DNA from: Neisseriaceae bacterium
Lineage (GTDB): Bacteria > Pseudomonadota > Gammaproteobacteria > Burkholderiales > Neisseriaceae
Reading direction: 5' to 3'
Length of the DNA stretch: 23,380 nucleotides
Assembly (NCBI GenBank): GCA_017446355.1
Contig: JAFSQZ010000028.1
Span: 1-23,380, forward strand
The notes below the pieces were generated by a model that was not told the DNA's origin, did no database searches, and saw only the letters and a list, made by a program, of their open reading frames with translations. Each line of letters begins with the position of its first letter. Positions within the stretch are counted from its first letter, which is position 1. The position numbers were made by a program, and so were the translations under genes. Below are positions 15,556-23,139 of the stretch, one piece after another.

Positions 15556-16752
15556 TTAACTTAAACCCGCTAAACGAGCAGCATCTTGTGCAATCATCAA
15601 TTCTTCATTAGTCGGAATCACCAATGCTAATGGATACTGACTTTTGGTAATAATACCAAATTTACCAAAACGCGCTTCGGCATTTAATTGGTCATCAATT
15701 TGCAAACCCAAAAAGCCCAAATAACCAATCATTTTGGCACGCATATCTTTTGAGTTCTCACCAATGCCACCTGTAAACACCAGTGCATCTAAACGACCAG
15801 TAGCAACCGTCATCGCTGCTACATATTTTGCCAAACGGTAAGCAAAAATATCCAATGCCAATTGCGCACGACGGTTGCCAGATAAAGCTTCTGCTTCAAC
15901 CGTACGATAATCGTTGGATACGCCTGAAACGCCTAATAAACCACTTTTTTTGTTTAACAATTCAGTGATTTCTTCCAAAGACCAACCTTCTTGTTCATGC
16001 AAGAATGAATAAACACTTGGATCTACATCGCCAGAGCGTGTTCCCATCAACAAGCCTTCTAATGGTGTCAATCCCATACTGGTATCGCAACATTTTCCGT
16101 CTAACACCGCGCTAATGGAAGCACCGTTACCCAAATGAGCAATCACCATCGCCAAGCCTTTTTCAGGACGATTTAACATTTTCGCAGCTTGGGCTGCAAC
16201 ATAACGATAACTGGTACCATGCATACCATAACGGCGCAAACCATGTTTTTCATACAATTCATAAGGAATGCCATAAATATAAGCTTTTTCTGGCATAGAT
16301 TGGTGAAACGCTGTGTCAAACACAGCCACGTGAGGTACATTAAAAAACACTTGTTGCGCCGCGCTGATGCCTACTAAATTTGCTGGATTATGCAAAGGAG
16401 CCAAAGTGATACACTGTTCCACTTTGTCAACAACATCTTCATCAATCAACACAGATTCTTTATAAAATTCGCCACCATGTACCACACGATGACCGACCGA
16501 TTTAATATTTTGATCCAAACCCAATTCATGCAACTTTTCCATCATGGTTTCAATTGCGCCAACATGATGTGGTTTAGCCGACAAATCTACGACTGTTTTT
16601 TCATCGTTGTATTTAAACGTCATAAACGCATCGGACAAATTCAATCTCTCTGCCACTGCATTAAAATGCACATCGCCTGTTTTGTAATCAATCGCAGCCG
16701 CTTTGAGCGATGAAGAACCGCAATTTAAAACCAAAACCAAATTTTGAGACAT
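15556..16752 (-). CDS. ackA: Acetate kinase
   Basis: 398 residues, the usual length. It interconverts acetyl phosphate plus ADP with acetate plus ATP. Family motifs are LNCGSSSLK near the start, HRVVHGGE with R89, VFDTAFH with D146, RYGMHGTS with H178, AHLGNGAS, GTRSGDVDPS with R239, and FTGGIGENS. The residues correspond to the catalytic Arg, Asp, His and Arg of known acetate kinases. It has a near-ideal ribosome site (AAGGAGGT, five bases before the ATG), the best in the window, so strong translation is likely. No phosphotransacetylase gene is adjacent. Confidence 0.97.
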   Translation of the reverse strand: MSQNLVLVLNCGSSSLKAAAIDYKTGDVHFNAVAERLNLSDAFMTFKYNDEKTVVDLSAKPHHVGAIETMMEKLHELGLDQNIKSVGHRVVHGGEFYKESVLIDEDVVDKVEQCITLAPLHNPANLVGISAAQQVFFNVPHVAVFDTAFHQSMPEKAYIYGIPYELYEKHGLRRYGMHGTSYRYVAAQAAKMLNRPEKGLAMVIAHLGNGASISAVLDGKCCDTSMGLTPLEGLLMGTRSGDVDPSVYSFLHEQEGWSLEEITELLNKKSGLLGVSGVSNDYRTVEAEALSGNRRAQLALDIFAYRLAKYVAAMTVATGRLDALVFTGGIGENSKDMRAKMIGYLGFLGLQIDDQLNAEARFGKFGIITKSQYPLALVIPTNEELMIAQDAARLAGLS

Positions 16753-16774
16753 ATTTACCTCCTTGCAAGAATCA

Positions 16775-16789
16775 TTCAGGCAGCCTGAA
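16775..16789. repeat. DNA uptake sequence in the ackA leader
   Basis: TTCAGGCAGCCTGAA, 23 bases upstream of the ackA start codon. Confidence 0.9.
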
Positions 16790-16872
16790 CATAGGGTTTA
16801 GAGAAAATAAAAACGCATTTTGAAATTTCCACAAAACAAAGCATTTCGCCACCACATCATTTTAAACATAAG

Positions 16873-16929
16873 TTTTTCACTTTGTTCAAAATAACAATAC
16901 TCACATAATTGGTTTTGCAAAAATTTCAA
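16873..16929 (+). repeat. Dispersed repeat, copy B
   Basis: TTTTTCACTTTGTTCAAAAT at one end and TTTTGCAAAAATTTCA at the other match the inverted copy at 22605-22667. The middle parts differ. Confidence 0.55.
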
Positions 16930-17125
16930 AATACCTTATTTCTCTATTGGCACACAAAGCGACAGAAACGTGAAATATACCGTTTATTTTTTTGATAATC
17001 AATCTGTTAAACCATACTTTGTAAAAAATATTTAAGATAGCGTATTTTGCCACGCATATTAACAAAACAAGCCTATGTATAAACCTTTGCAAAAGCTGAT
17101 TTTTTTGCTACTTATTATTCCGATT

Positions 17126-17140
17126 TTCAGGCAGCCTGAA
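17126..17140. repeat. DNA uptake sequence
   Basis: TTCAGGCAGCCTGAA between the dispersed repeat and the end of dusA. Confidence 0.9.
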
Positions 17141-17268
17141 AAAAACTGTAAATTTGTTTGTTATTCTGACTTTGAGCGTAGCGAAGTGGCTAGTGTTGCG
17201 AAGATTGTGTCAACTATTGATTTAATACTTAATACTTTCAAAGTGTTAAATGAAATTTTGTGGGTGTT

Positions 17269-18267
17269 TCAAGCTGTCGTTGAGTTTTGTATGTTTTCCC
17301 ACGCTTCTAAAATCAGTTCTGCGCGATTGTTGCGTAAAAGTTTTGCATCTGAAAGCATTCTGCGCCATATTTTTGCGCCGTTTAAACCGTGCATTAAGCC
17401 TAAATAATGGCGTACCATATGACGTAAAATCACGCCGTTTTGGGCATTTGTGTTTAATTGTGTTTTTGCGTAATCATAAAGTGCGTGGACTAAAATTTCA
17501 TAATTTGTTTCAGGCAGCGTTTCGCCATAAAATAATTTATCCCAATGTTGCATTAACATTGGATTGTGATACGCTTCACGTCCAATCATTACGCCATCAA
17601 CGTGTTGTAAATGTTCGGCGATTTCGGCATTGGTTTTGATGCCACCATTGATGATGATTTCTAGTTCTGGAAATGTGTGTTTTAATCGGTAAACATAATC
17701 ATAACGCAAGGGCGGTATGTCGCGATTTTCTTTGGGGGATAATCCTTGTAACCACGCATTTCGCGCGTGCACAATAAATGTTTTGCAAGTGGTTTTGGCA
17801 ACCAAAGTGCCTACGAAGTCTTCTAATGGTTGATATTCGGTTTGTTTGTCTAAACCGATGCGGTGTTTTATGGTGATTTCGCACATTGGTGCTGCGTCTT
17901 GCATAGCGTTTAAACAGTCGGCAACCAAGTCTACTTCTTTCATTAAACACGCGCCAAACGCGCCTTTTTGTACGCGTGGACTGGGACAGCCACAATTTAA
18001 GTTGATTTCATCATAACCATATTGCGCTACTTTTTTTGCTGCGCGTGCCAAATCAGCAGGTTCGCTACCGCCTAATTGCAAAGCAACTGGATTTTCTCCA
18101 TCGTTTTTACGCAAAAAGCGGTCAGGGTCGCCATAAATCACTGCGCCTGCGTTAATCATTTCGGTGTAAAGCCAAGTGTGTCGCGTGATTTGACGCGCCA
18201 TATGACGATAATGACGGTCTGTCCAATCTAGCATGGGGGCAATGGAAAGTGTGCGTTTGGGTTTCAT
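17269..18267 (-). CDS. dusA: tRNA-dihydrouridine(20/20a) synthase DusA
   Basis: 332 residues. An FMN enzyme that reduces uridine 20 and 20a in the D loop of tRNAs using NADPH. The N-terminal SIAPMLDWTDRHYR is specific for DusA. The catalytic Cys94 lies in NLNCGCPSPRVQ, and FMN phosphate is bound by INGGIK and MIGREAYHNP. The C-terminal helical domain (about 250-332) binds tRNA. The start at 18267 gives the expected SIAPML spacing, although the ribosome site is weak. It is divergent from earP. Confidence 0.95.
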   Translation of the reverse strand: MKPKRTLSIAPMLDWTDRHYRHMARQITRHTWLYTEMINAGAVIYGDPDRFLRKNDGENPVALQLGGSEPADLARAAKKVAQYGYDEINLNCGCPSPRVQKGAFGACLMKEVDLVADCLNAMQDAAPMCEITIKHRIGLDKQTEYQPLEDFVGTLVAKTTCKTFIVHARNAWLQGLSPKENRDIPPLRYDYVYRLKHTFPELEIIINGGIKTNAEIAEHLQHVDGVMIGREAYHNPMLMQHWDKLFYGETLPETNYEILVHALYDYAKTQLNTNAQNGVILRHMVRHYLGLMHGLNGAKIWRRMLSDAKLLRNNRAELILEAWENIQNSTTA

Positions 18268-18325
18268 ATTTGAAATTTTTCAAAAAAAGAGAAGAATGGT
18301 TAATGAAATCATTGAACAAGCGTTG

Positions 18326-18340
18326 TTCAGGCTGCCTGAA
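18326..18340. repeat. DNA uptake sequence between dusA and earP
   Basis: TTCAGGCTGCCTGAA, seven bases downstream of the dusA -10 and so near the dusA transcript start. Confidence 0.9.
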
Positions 18341-18346
18341 AGGGAG

Positions 18347-18352
18347 ATTATA
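18347..18352 (-). promoter_or_regulatory. -10 box of a dusA promoter
   Basis: A perfect TATAAT on the minus strand, 80 bases before the dusA start. No good -35 is seen at 16-18 bases, so this rests on the -10 alone. Confidence 0.4.
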
Positions 18353-18383
18353 CAAAAACCATTGCTTTATTAGGATACTTTTC

Positions 18384-18413
18384 CTTGTTAGATGATAACT
18401 TGTTAGATGATAA
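18384..18413 (+). repeat. Perfect 15-base tandem duplication before earP
   Basis: CTTGTTAGATGATAA occurs twice without a gap (18384-18398 and 18399-18413), ending 14 bases before the earP ATG. Confidence 0.9.
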
Positions 18414-18427
18414 ATTGAGTGAACATA

Positions 18428-19555
18428 ATGAATCCACATTTTTGGCTTTTTTGTACGGTGATTGATAATTTTGGCGATGTTGGTGTGGCTTGGCGGTTGG
18501 CGCAGGCTTTGGTGAGAAAGTTTGATGCCACTGTTCATTTATGGTTAGACGATTTTTCTGCTTTGCAAAAAATCGCGCCTGATGCAGCGCAAAGTGTTGT
18601 TCAGTTGCACGCGTGGCAAGAAGGACAAGAGATTGATATTAGCCAGCTTGAAATACCACAATTAGTGATTGAAACTTTTGCGTGTACGCTGCCTGAAAAT
18701 GTGGTTACGCTGATGGCGAAACATCGTATTTTGTGGCTAAACTGGGAATATTTAAGCGCGGAAGATTGGGCGGTTCGTACGCACGCGATGCCGTCTTTAC
18801 AGCGTAATGGCGCGTCCAAATATTTTTGGCAAATGGGTTTTTTGCCTGAAACGGGTGGTTTGTTGCGCGAAGAAGATTTGATGACACGTGCCAATCATTA
18901 TTCACAACATCACGCAGAAAATACTGATTTAACGCTTTTTCTTTTTGGTTACCAAAGTCCTGTTTGGGCAAAATGGTTGCGCATTTGGCAACAATTTCAA
19001 CGACCACTGACTTTGCATCTTGCAGATAATAAAATCATCAATAGTTTAAAGGCGCAACAATTTTTGCCTGAACACGCGTTAATAGAAAGTGATGTTTATC
19101 ATTCAGGCTGCCTGAAATTGTGTCGTTTACCGTTTGTGCCACAACAACAATTTGATGAGTTACTTTGGCAAGCGGATATTTTAATGATTCGTGGTGAAGA
19201 CAGTTTTGTGCGTGCGCAATATGCAGGCAAGCCGTTTATGTGGCACATTTATCCACAACAAGAACAGGCGCATTTAGAAAAACTGGCTGCTTTTTGGCGT
19301 TTACCGTTTCACTTGGCGCAAAATAATCCTGTTTTCACAGAAATCAAAACCTTTCAGGCAGCCTTTTTGGCGTTGTCAGATGAATTAAATGGTGCACAGA
19401 TATTAGATGAAAAAACGTGTGCGCAAAATTGGCAAACTTTATTTGATGGTCTACCGATTTGGCGGTTATTGGCGCAAAATTGGCGCGATTATTTGTGGCA
19501 ACAAAGCGATGCGATGACGCGTTTGGCAACATTTTTGGCAGAAAAAACAAAATGA
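18428..19555 (+). CDS. earP: EarP, EF-P arginine rhamnosyltransferase
   Basis: 375 residues, a GT-B glycosyltransferase (formerly DUF2331). It moves rhamnose from dTDP-L-rhamnose to a conserved Arg of elongation factor P, which lets EF-P rescue ribosomes stalled at proline runs. The N-terminal VIDNFGDVGVAWRLA carries the catalytic-type Asp17. RGEDSFVRAQYAGKPFMWHI carries E257, matching the essential Glu of the meningococcal enzyme. ETFACTLPENV and LWLNWEYLSAEDW are also family motifs. ATG at 18428 is chosen over GTG at 18419 because it lies at the conserved N-terminus. The stop overlaps the rmlD start by four bases. A DUS encodes HSGCLK at about 224-229. The efp gene itself is not in the window. 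Confidence 0.95.
   Translation: MNPHFWLFCTVIDNFGDVGVAWRLAQALVRKFDATVHLWLDDFSALQKIAPDAAQSVVQLHAWQEGQEIDISQLEIPQLVIETFACTLPENVVTLMAKHRILWLNWEYLSAEDWAVRTHAMPSLQRNGASKYFWQMGFLPETGGLLREEDLMTRANHYSQHHAENTDLTLFLFGYQSPVWAKWLRIWQQFQRPLTLHLADNKIINSLKAQQFLPEHALIESDVYHSGCLKLCRLPFVPQQQFDELLWQADILMIRGEDSFVRAQYAGKPFMWHIYPQQEQAHLEKLAAFWRLPFHLAQNNPVFTEIKTFQAAFLALSDELNGAQILDEKTCAQNWQTLFDGLPIWRLLAQNWRDYLWQQSDAMTRLATFLAEKTK
19102..19116. repeat. DNA uptake sequence inside earP
   Basis: TTCAGGCTGCCTGAA in the coding frame, giving SGCLK. Confidence 0.9.
19353..19364 (-). repeat. One-sided DNA uptake sequence inside earP
   Basis: TTCAGGCAGCCT, a full AGGCTGCCTGAA on the minus strand only; encodes FQAAF in earP. 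Confidence 0.8.
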
Positions 19556-20424
19556 AATATTTAATTTTTGGCGCAAATGGACAGCTTGGACAAGTATTAT
19601 GTCGGCAACTACAAAGCGTTGCAGACGTTTGCGGTTTGCATTCGGCACAATTCAATATTGTGGACAATGCAAAAGTATTTCAGGCAGCCCAAACATTTAT
19701 GCCAGATGTCATCATCAATGCAGCAGCTTATACGGCGGTAGACAAGGCAGAATGTGAACGCGATTTATGTTTTCAAGTGAACATATCAGGTGCAGAAAAT
19801 ATTGCCAAAGCTGCGCAACAAGTAGGCGCGAAAATCATACATTTTTCCAGCGATTACGTGTTTGACGGCAGGCAACGTGAGCCTTACACTGAAACTTCGC
19901 CCACCGCGCCTTTAAATGTTTACGGACAAAGCAAATTATTGAGCGAACAAGCCGTTTCCCAAGCGTGTTCGCGCCATTTTATTGTGCGCACATCTTGGCT
20001 TTTCGGCGCAACAGGACACAATTTTGTCAAAAGTATTTTGCGCCACGCGCAACAAACATCTACTTTACGTGTTGTTACCGACCAAATTGGTTCACCAACT
20101 TGGGTGAACGATTTAGCCAATATTGTAATAGCACTGGCAAACAGTAATGAAAACGCAGTGGATTATGGCATTTACCACTTTTCAGGCAGCCCAGCTATGT
20201 CGTGGTATGATTTTGCCCAAACCATTATCAACGAAGCAACAAGCTTAAAATGGCTGCCTGAAAAACCAAAAATATTGCCTATTCTTTCCGCAGATTATCC
20301 CAGCGCAGCCGTACGTCCAGCATATTCCGTGTTGGCAAACCATAAAATTCAGGCAGCCTTAAAACACACGCCTTGTGATTGGCGCAAAGGCTTACGCGAA
20401 ATGTTACGCGAGAACATAAAATGA
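19552..20424 (+). CDS. rmlD: dTDP-4-dehydrorhamnose reductase
   Basis: 290 residues of the short-chain dehydrogenase type. It makes the last step to dTDP-L-rhamnose using NAD(P)H. The cofactor loop is GANGQLG (7-13) and the catalytic pair is Y124/K128 in YGQSK. FSSDYVFDG and VRTSWLFG are family motifs. The ATG lies in an ATGA overlap with the earP stop, so translation is likely coupled. A longer frame opens at 19459, but it runs into earP and lacks the family N-terminus. Three DUS-like segments lie in the gene. Confidence 0.95.
   Translation: MKYLIFGANGQLGQVLCRQLQSVADVCGLHSAQFNIVDNAKVFQAAQTFMPDVIINAAAYTAVDKAECERDLCFQVNISGAENIAKAAQQVGAKIIHFSSDYVFDGRQREPYTETSPTAPLNVYGQSKLLSEQAVSQACSRHFIVRTSWLFGATGHNFVKSILRHAQQTSTLRVVTDQIGSPTWVNDLANIVIALANSNENAVDYGIYHFSGSPAMSWYDFAQTIINEATSLKWLPEKPKILPILSADYPSAAVRPAYSVLANHKIQAALKHTPCDWRKGLREMLRENIK
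20348..20359 (-). repeat. One-sided DNA uptake sequence inside rmlD
   Basis: TTCAGGCAGCCT, a full AGGCTGCCTGAA on the minus strand; encodes IQAAL near the rmlD C-terminus. Confidence 0.8.
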
Positions 20425-20960
20425 ACATCATAGACACCCAATTAGTTGGCGTAAAAATCATTGAACCAAAAATATGGCGCGATGAACGCGGTTTTTTTAT
20501 GGAAACCTTTCGTGAAGACTGGTTTCGCGCACATATTGCCGATTGTCAGTTGGTGCAACACAATCATTCTTGCTCACAGCAAAACGTCTTGCGCGGTTTA
20601 CATTTTCAATGGGGAAAACCACAAGCAAAATTGATACGCGTGGTTTCAGGCAGCGTTTTAGACGTAGCGGTGGATTTGCGCCAAGATTCGCCCACTTTTG
20701 GACAATGGATAAGCATTGTATTATCCGCCGAAAACGCACGCCAATTATGGCTGCCTGAAGGTTTTGCACACGGTTTTTACGCGCAAGAAAACCACACGCA
20801 ACTCATCTATCAATGCAGTGATTACTACCACCCAGAAAGCGAACGCATATTACTTTGGTCGGATTCAACACTTGCCATAGACTGGCAATTGCACGGCGCA
20901 CCGATTATTTCTGAAAAAGACAAACACGGCAAAACGTGGCAAGAAATAGAGAAATTTTGA
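20421..20960 (+). CDS. rmlC: dTDP-4-dehydrorhamnose 3,5-epimerase
   Basis: 179 residues, the usual cupin length. It epimerises C3 and C5 of dTDP-4-keto-6-deoxyglucose before RmlD acts. Motifs are RDERGFFMETFR, NVLRGLHFQWGKPQAK with the catalytic His61, VLDVAVDLRQDSPTFGQW and LPEGFAHGFYA. The start is in an ATGA overlap with the rmlD stop. It is the last gene of the operon; no clear terminator follows. rmlA and rmlB must be elsewhere in the genome if the pathway works. Confidence 0.96.
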   Translation: MNIIDTQLVGVKIIEPKIWRDERGFFMETFREDWFRAHIADCQLVQHNHSCSQQNVLRGLHFQWGKPQAKLIRVVSGSVLDVAVDLRQDSPTFGQWISIVLSAENARQLWLPEGFAHGFYAQENHTQLIYQCSDYYHPESERILLWSDSTLAIDWQLHGAPIISEKDKHGKTWQEIEKF

Positions 20961-21030
20961 CCCAGCAAAGTCAATATTTTTGTGAAACTTCTTATACTCA
21001 ATACAAGTAAAAACACTCGTTATTTTCGTA

Positions 21031-21077
21031 TACAGAAACTTTTGCAAGGTTTCAGGCAGCCTGAAACGGTATTGCAA
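21031..21077. repeat. DNA uptake sequence within a larger imperfect hairpin
   Basis: The DUS 21051-21065 is part of a 19-base palindrome GTTTCAGGCAGCCTGAAAC (21049-21067). Outside it, CTTTTGCAA and TTGCAAAG form an outer pair. No T-run follows on either strand, so this is not a clear terminator. It lies between the convergent rmlC and mnmE. Confidence 0.7.
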
Positions 21078-21131
21078 AGTCTTACAAAATACAGTAGCAA
21101 ACGCCCTAATGTTTCAGCAATCCAAAGTGAT

Positions 21132-22508
21132 TTATTTCCCAATACAAAAACGTGAAAAAATCACACCGAGTAAATCATCAGCCGTGAATTCTCCTGTGAT
21201 TTCATTGCAAGCAAGTTGTGCCAAACGCAAATGTTCGGCGAGCAATTCCAATTGAGTGTTGCTGCACAAAGCGGCGAGATTGAGTTCTTCTTGTGCGCGT
21301 TGCAAGGCATTTAAATGACGTGTGCGCGCAAGAAACAGCCCTTCGCTTTCACCTTGCCAACCGATTTGTTGCAAAAGCGCGTTTTTGAGTAAATCTAAAC
21401 CTGCACCTGTTTTGGCAGAAAGTTTGATTAAAATGTCTGCGCCACTTTTCAGGCTGCCTGAAATGTTTTCTATACTGGGTTTTTCGTTTCTTAAATCAAT
21501 TTTGTTATGTACTTCAATGCGTTTTAATGTTTCAGGCAGCCTGAATAAGATTTCTTTTGTGGTGTTGTTTAAACCTTCTTTTGGGTCAATTAAAACCAAA
21601 GCAACATCGGCGTTTTGCACGGCTTTTTCACTGCGTTCTATGCCTATTTTTTCTACAACATCATCGGTTTGGCGCAAACCTGCTGTGTCAGTAATGTGAA
21701 TGGGGACACCGTCCAAAGTAATTTGTTCACGCACCGTGTCGCGCGTTGTGCCTGCAATATCGGTAACAATCGCCACATCATCACCTGCCAAAGCGTTCAG
21801 TAAACTGGATTTGCCAACATTGGGCGCACCAACCAATACAACATTCATACCTTCGCGCAAAATCGCGCCTTGTTGCGCATGGGCAAGAATTTTGGTTAAT
21901 TGTTGTTGCAAATTTACCAATTTTCCTTTTGCATCGGCCGCTTCCAAAAAATCAATTTCTTCATCAGGAAAATCCAAAGTCGCTTCTACCAGCATTCGCA
22001 AAGTAATTAAATCGTCCACCAAAGTATGAATGTGTTGCGAAAACGCGCCTTTAAGTGAACGCAACGCCATACGTGCAGCAGATTGACTGGACGCGTCAAT
22101 TAAGTCGGCAACGCTTTCTGCTTGTGCCAAATCCAGTTTATTGTTGAGAAACGCACGTTTGGTAAATTCACCTGCTTGTGCCAGTCTTGCGCCCAATTCT
22201 AAACAACGCGCCAACAGCATTTGCATCACAACCAATCCACCATGACCTTGTAATTCAATCACGTCTTCACCTGTGAAACTGGCAGGCGCAGCGAAATAGA
22301 GCAGTAAACCGTTGTCAATGGCATTACCATTTTTGTCTAAAAAATCGGTATACATTGCCACGCGTGGTTTAGGTGTTTTACCGCCTGTAATCGCATTGGC
22401 AAACGGCAATAATTGGCTGCCTGAAATACGAATTACACCAACACCGCCGCGCCCCACAGCAGTGGCAATAGCAGCAATGGTAGGTGAAGAAGAAGTTTGT
22501 GTGTTCAT
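21132..22508 (-). CDS. mnmE: MnmE, tRNA modification GTPase
   Basis: 458 residues. With MnmG it modifies the wobble uridine (position 34) of several tRNAs. The N-terminal folate-binding domain (TIAAIATAVGRGGVGVIRIS) is followed by a helical domain holding the G domain: G1 GAPNVGKS (227-234), G2 TTRD (254-257), G3 DTAG (274-277), G4 NKID (335-338), G5 SAK (364-366). It ends with the conserved FCIGK, whose Cys is at 455. The start could be ATG 22508 or the adjacent 22511; neither has a clear ribosome site. The open frame continues to 22601 through a DUS and is not family-like. Two DUS in the G domain encode FRLPE and SGSLK, in surface segments that vary in the family. Confidence 0.96.
   Translation of the reverse strand: MNTQTSSSPTIAAIATAVGRGGVGVIRISGSQLLPFANAITGGKTPKPRVAMYTDFLDKNGNAIDNGLLLYFAAPASFTGEDVIELQGHGGLVVMQMLLARCLELGARLAQAGEFTKRAFLNNKLDLAQAESVADLIDASSQSAARMALRSLKGAFSQHIHTLVDDLITLRMLVEATLDFPDEEIDFLEAADAKGKLVNLQQQLTKILAHAQQGAILREGMNVVLVGAPNVGKSSLLNALAGDDVAIVTDIAGTTRDTVREQITLDGVPIHITDTAGLRQTDDVVEKIGIERSEKAVQNADVALVLIDPKEGLNNTTKEILFRLPETLKRIEVHNKIDLRNEKPSIENISGSLKSGADILIKLSAKTGAGLDLLKNALLQQIGWQGESEGLFLARTRHLNALQRAQEELNLAALCSNTQLELLAEHLRLAQLACNEITGEFTADDLLGVIFSRFCIGK
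21448..21462. repeat. DNA uptake sequence inside mnmE
   Basis: TTCAGGCTGCCTGAA, encoding ISGSLK on the minus strand (residues about 349-354). Confidence 0.9.
21531..21545. repeat. DNA uptake sequence inside mnmE
   Basis: TTCAGGCAGCCTGAA, encoding FRLPE on the minus strand (residues about 322-326), 83 bases from the previous copy and in the opposite orientation. Confidence 0.9.
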
Positions 22509-22551
22509 CATATGCACAAATAAAGAGAATAAATGGGTTGAATACAATTGT

Positions 22552-22566
22552 TTCAGGCAGCCTGAA
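22552..22566. repeat. DNA uptake sequence upstream of mnmE
   Basis: TTCAGGCAGCCTGAA, 44 bases before the mnmE start. A perfect TTGACA lies about 20 bases further upstream on the minus strand, but I see no -10 at the right distance. Confidence 0.9.
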
Positions 22567-22604
22567 AAGCAAAAATGTAACGTATTGTCAAACCGTTGCA
22601 AAAC

Positions 22605-22667
22605 TGAAACTTTTGCAAAATCCGATTGCTAATAATAAACATTTATTATTTTAAACAAAGTGAAAAA
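22605..22667 (-). repeat. Dispersed repeat, copy A, with an AT hairpin
   Basis: The minus-strand reading has the same two ends as the copy at 16873-16929. Its middle is longer and contains a 9-base inverted repeat (AATAATAAA 22631-22639, TTTATTATT 22642-22650) with a 2-base loop. AATCCGA (22619-22625) and TCGGATT (22669-22675) form an outer pair. Confidence 0.55.
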
Positions 22668-22728
22668 TTCGGATTAACGTGTTTCGTTGCATCACTCAAA
22701 ACAATGCGTTGCAAAGATTTCGGCACAT

Positions 22729-22757
22729 AAAAAAGCTGCCTGAATTTCAGGCAGCCT
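22729..22757 (-). terminator. rpsO terminator made of an inverted DUS pair
   Basis: GCTGCCTGAA (22735-22744) and TTCAGGCAGC (22746-22755) pair. On the minus strand the stem is followed by six T. The half at 22746-22757 is a full AGGCTGCCTGAA on that strand. Confidence 0.9.
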
Positions 22758-22773
22758 TTTATTTAAGTAAAGA

Positions 22774-23040
22774 TTATTTACGCAAACCTAAACGAGTAAT
22801 GGTTTTACGATAAGTTTCAGCATCAGTACGACGCAAATAAGCCAACAAGCGACGACGCGCACTCACCATTTTCAACAAACCACGACGACTGTGTTTGTCT
22901 TTTGGATTTGCTTTAAAATGAGGAATCAAGTCATTGATACGGAAAGTCAACAAGGCAATTTGCACTTCTGAAGAACCAGTATCACCTTCTTTGCGTTGGA
23001 AATCTTTAATAATTTGCGCTTTTTGTTCAACAGTTAACAT
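22774..23040 (-). CDS. rpsO: 30S ribosomal protein S15
   Basis: 88 residues, one short of the usual 89. S15 binds 16S rRNA early in 30S assembly. The motifs GDTGSSEVQIALLTFRI and KDKHSRRGLLKMVSARRRLL, and the C-terminal RLGLRK, are all present. The ATG at 23040 matches the family start (MLTVEQK); 18 more codons of open frame upstream belong to the leader. The gene stands alone with its own promoter and terminator; pnp, often next to rpsO, is not seen on the downstream side. Confidence 0.97.
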   Translation of the reverse strand: MLTVEQKAQIIKDFQRKEGDTGSSEVQIALLTFRINDLIPHFKANPKDKHSRRGLLKMVSARRRLLAYLRRTDAETYRKTITRLGLRK

Positions 23041-23133
23041 AATATTTCTTTCATAAAAATAAAGCCTTTCGGCGGACAAGCTAACACAGTTCACACCGTT
23101 ATCAGCTCCTGACTTTCGCTCCTAAAAAGCGAA
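23041..23133 (-). promoter_or_regulatory. Structured rpsO leader, possible S15 autoregulatory site
   Basis: The predicted transcript has about 93 untranslated bases. It contains a 7-base stem (TTTCGCT/AGCGAAA, 23114-23134) and a GCC-GAAA-GGC tetraloop hairpin (23064-23073) 24 bases before the ATG. S15 represses its own mRNA in several bacteria through leader structures; here that role is inferred from position and structure only. Confidence 0.4.
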
Positions 23134-23139
23134 ATGCGA

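Larger units (their letters stand above)
16753..17268. other. Intergenic region with two DUS and a dispersed repeat
   Basis: It holds the ackA leader with a DUS at 16775-16789, the repeat at 16873-16929 and a DUS at 17126-17140. A + strand frame (17075-17407) exists but is not convincing. A weak promoter toward ackA (TTGTGG, 17 bases, TTTATT on the minus strand) may lie 40-70 bases before the gene. Confidence 0.5.

Noticed and set aside
17075..17407. 110-codon + strand frame with a hydrophobic N-terminus
   Set aside because: It reads through a repeat motif (PLQK) and a DUS (FRQPE), and its last 45 codons are antisense to dusA; there is no ribosome site.
22609..22750. Perfect -35 (TTGACA, minus strand, near 22590) as an mnmE promoter
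   Set aside because: No acceptable -10 lies 16-18 bases away; an alternative TTTGCA/TACATT pair is too weak to call.
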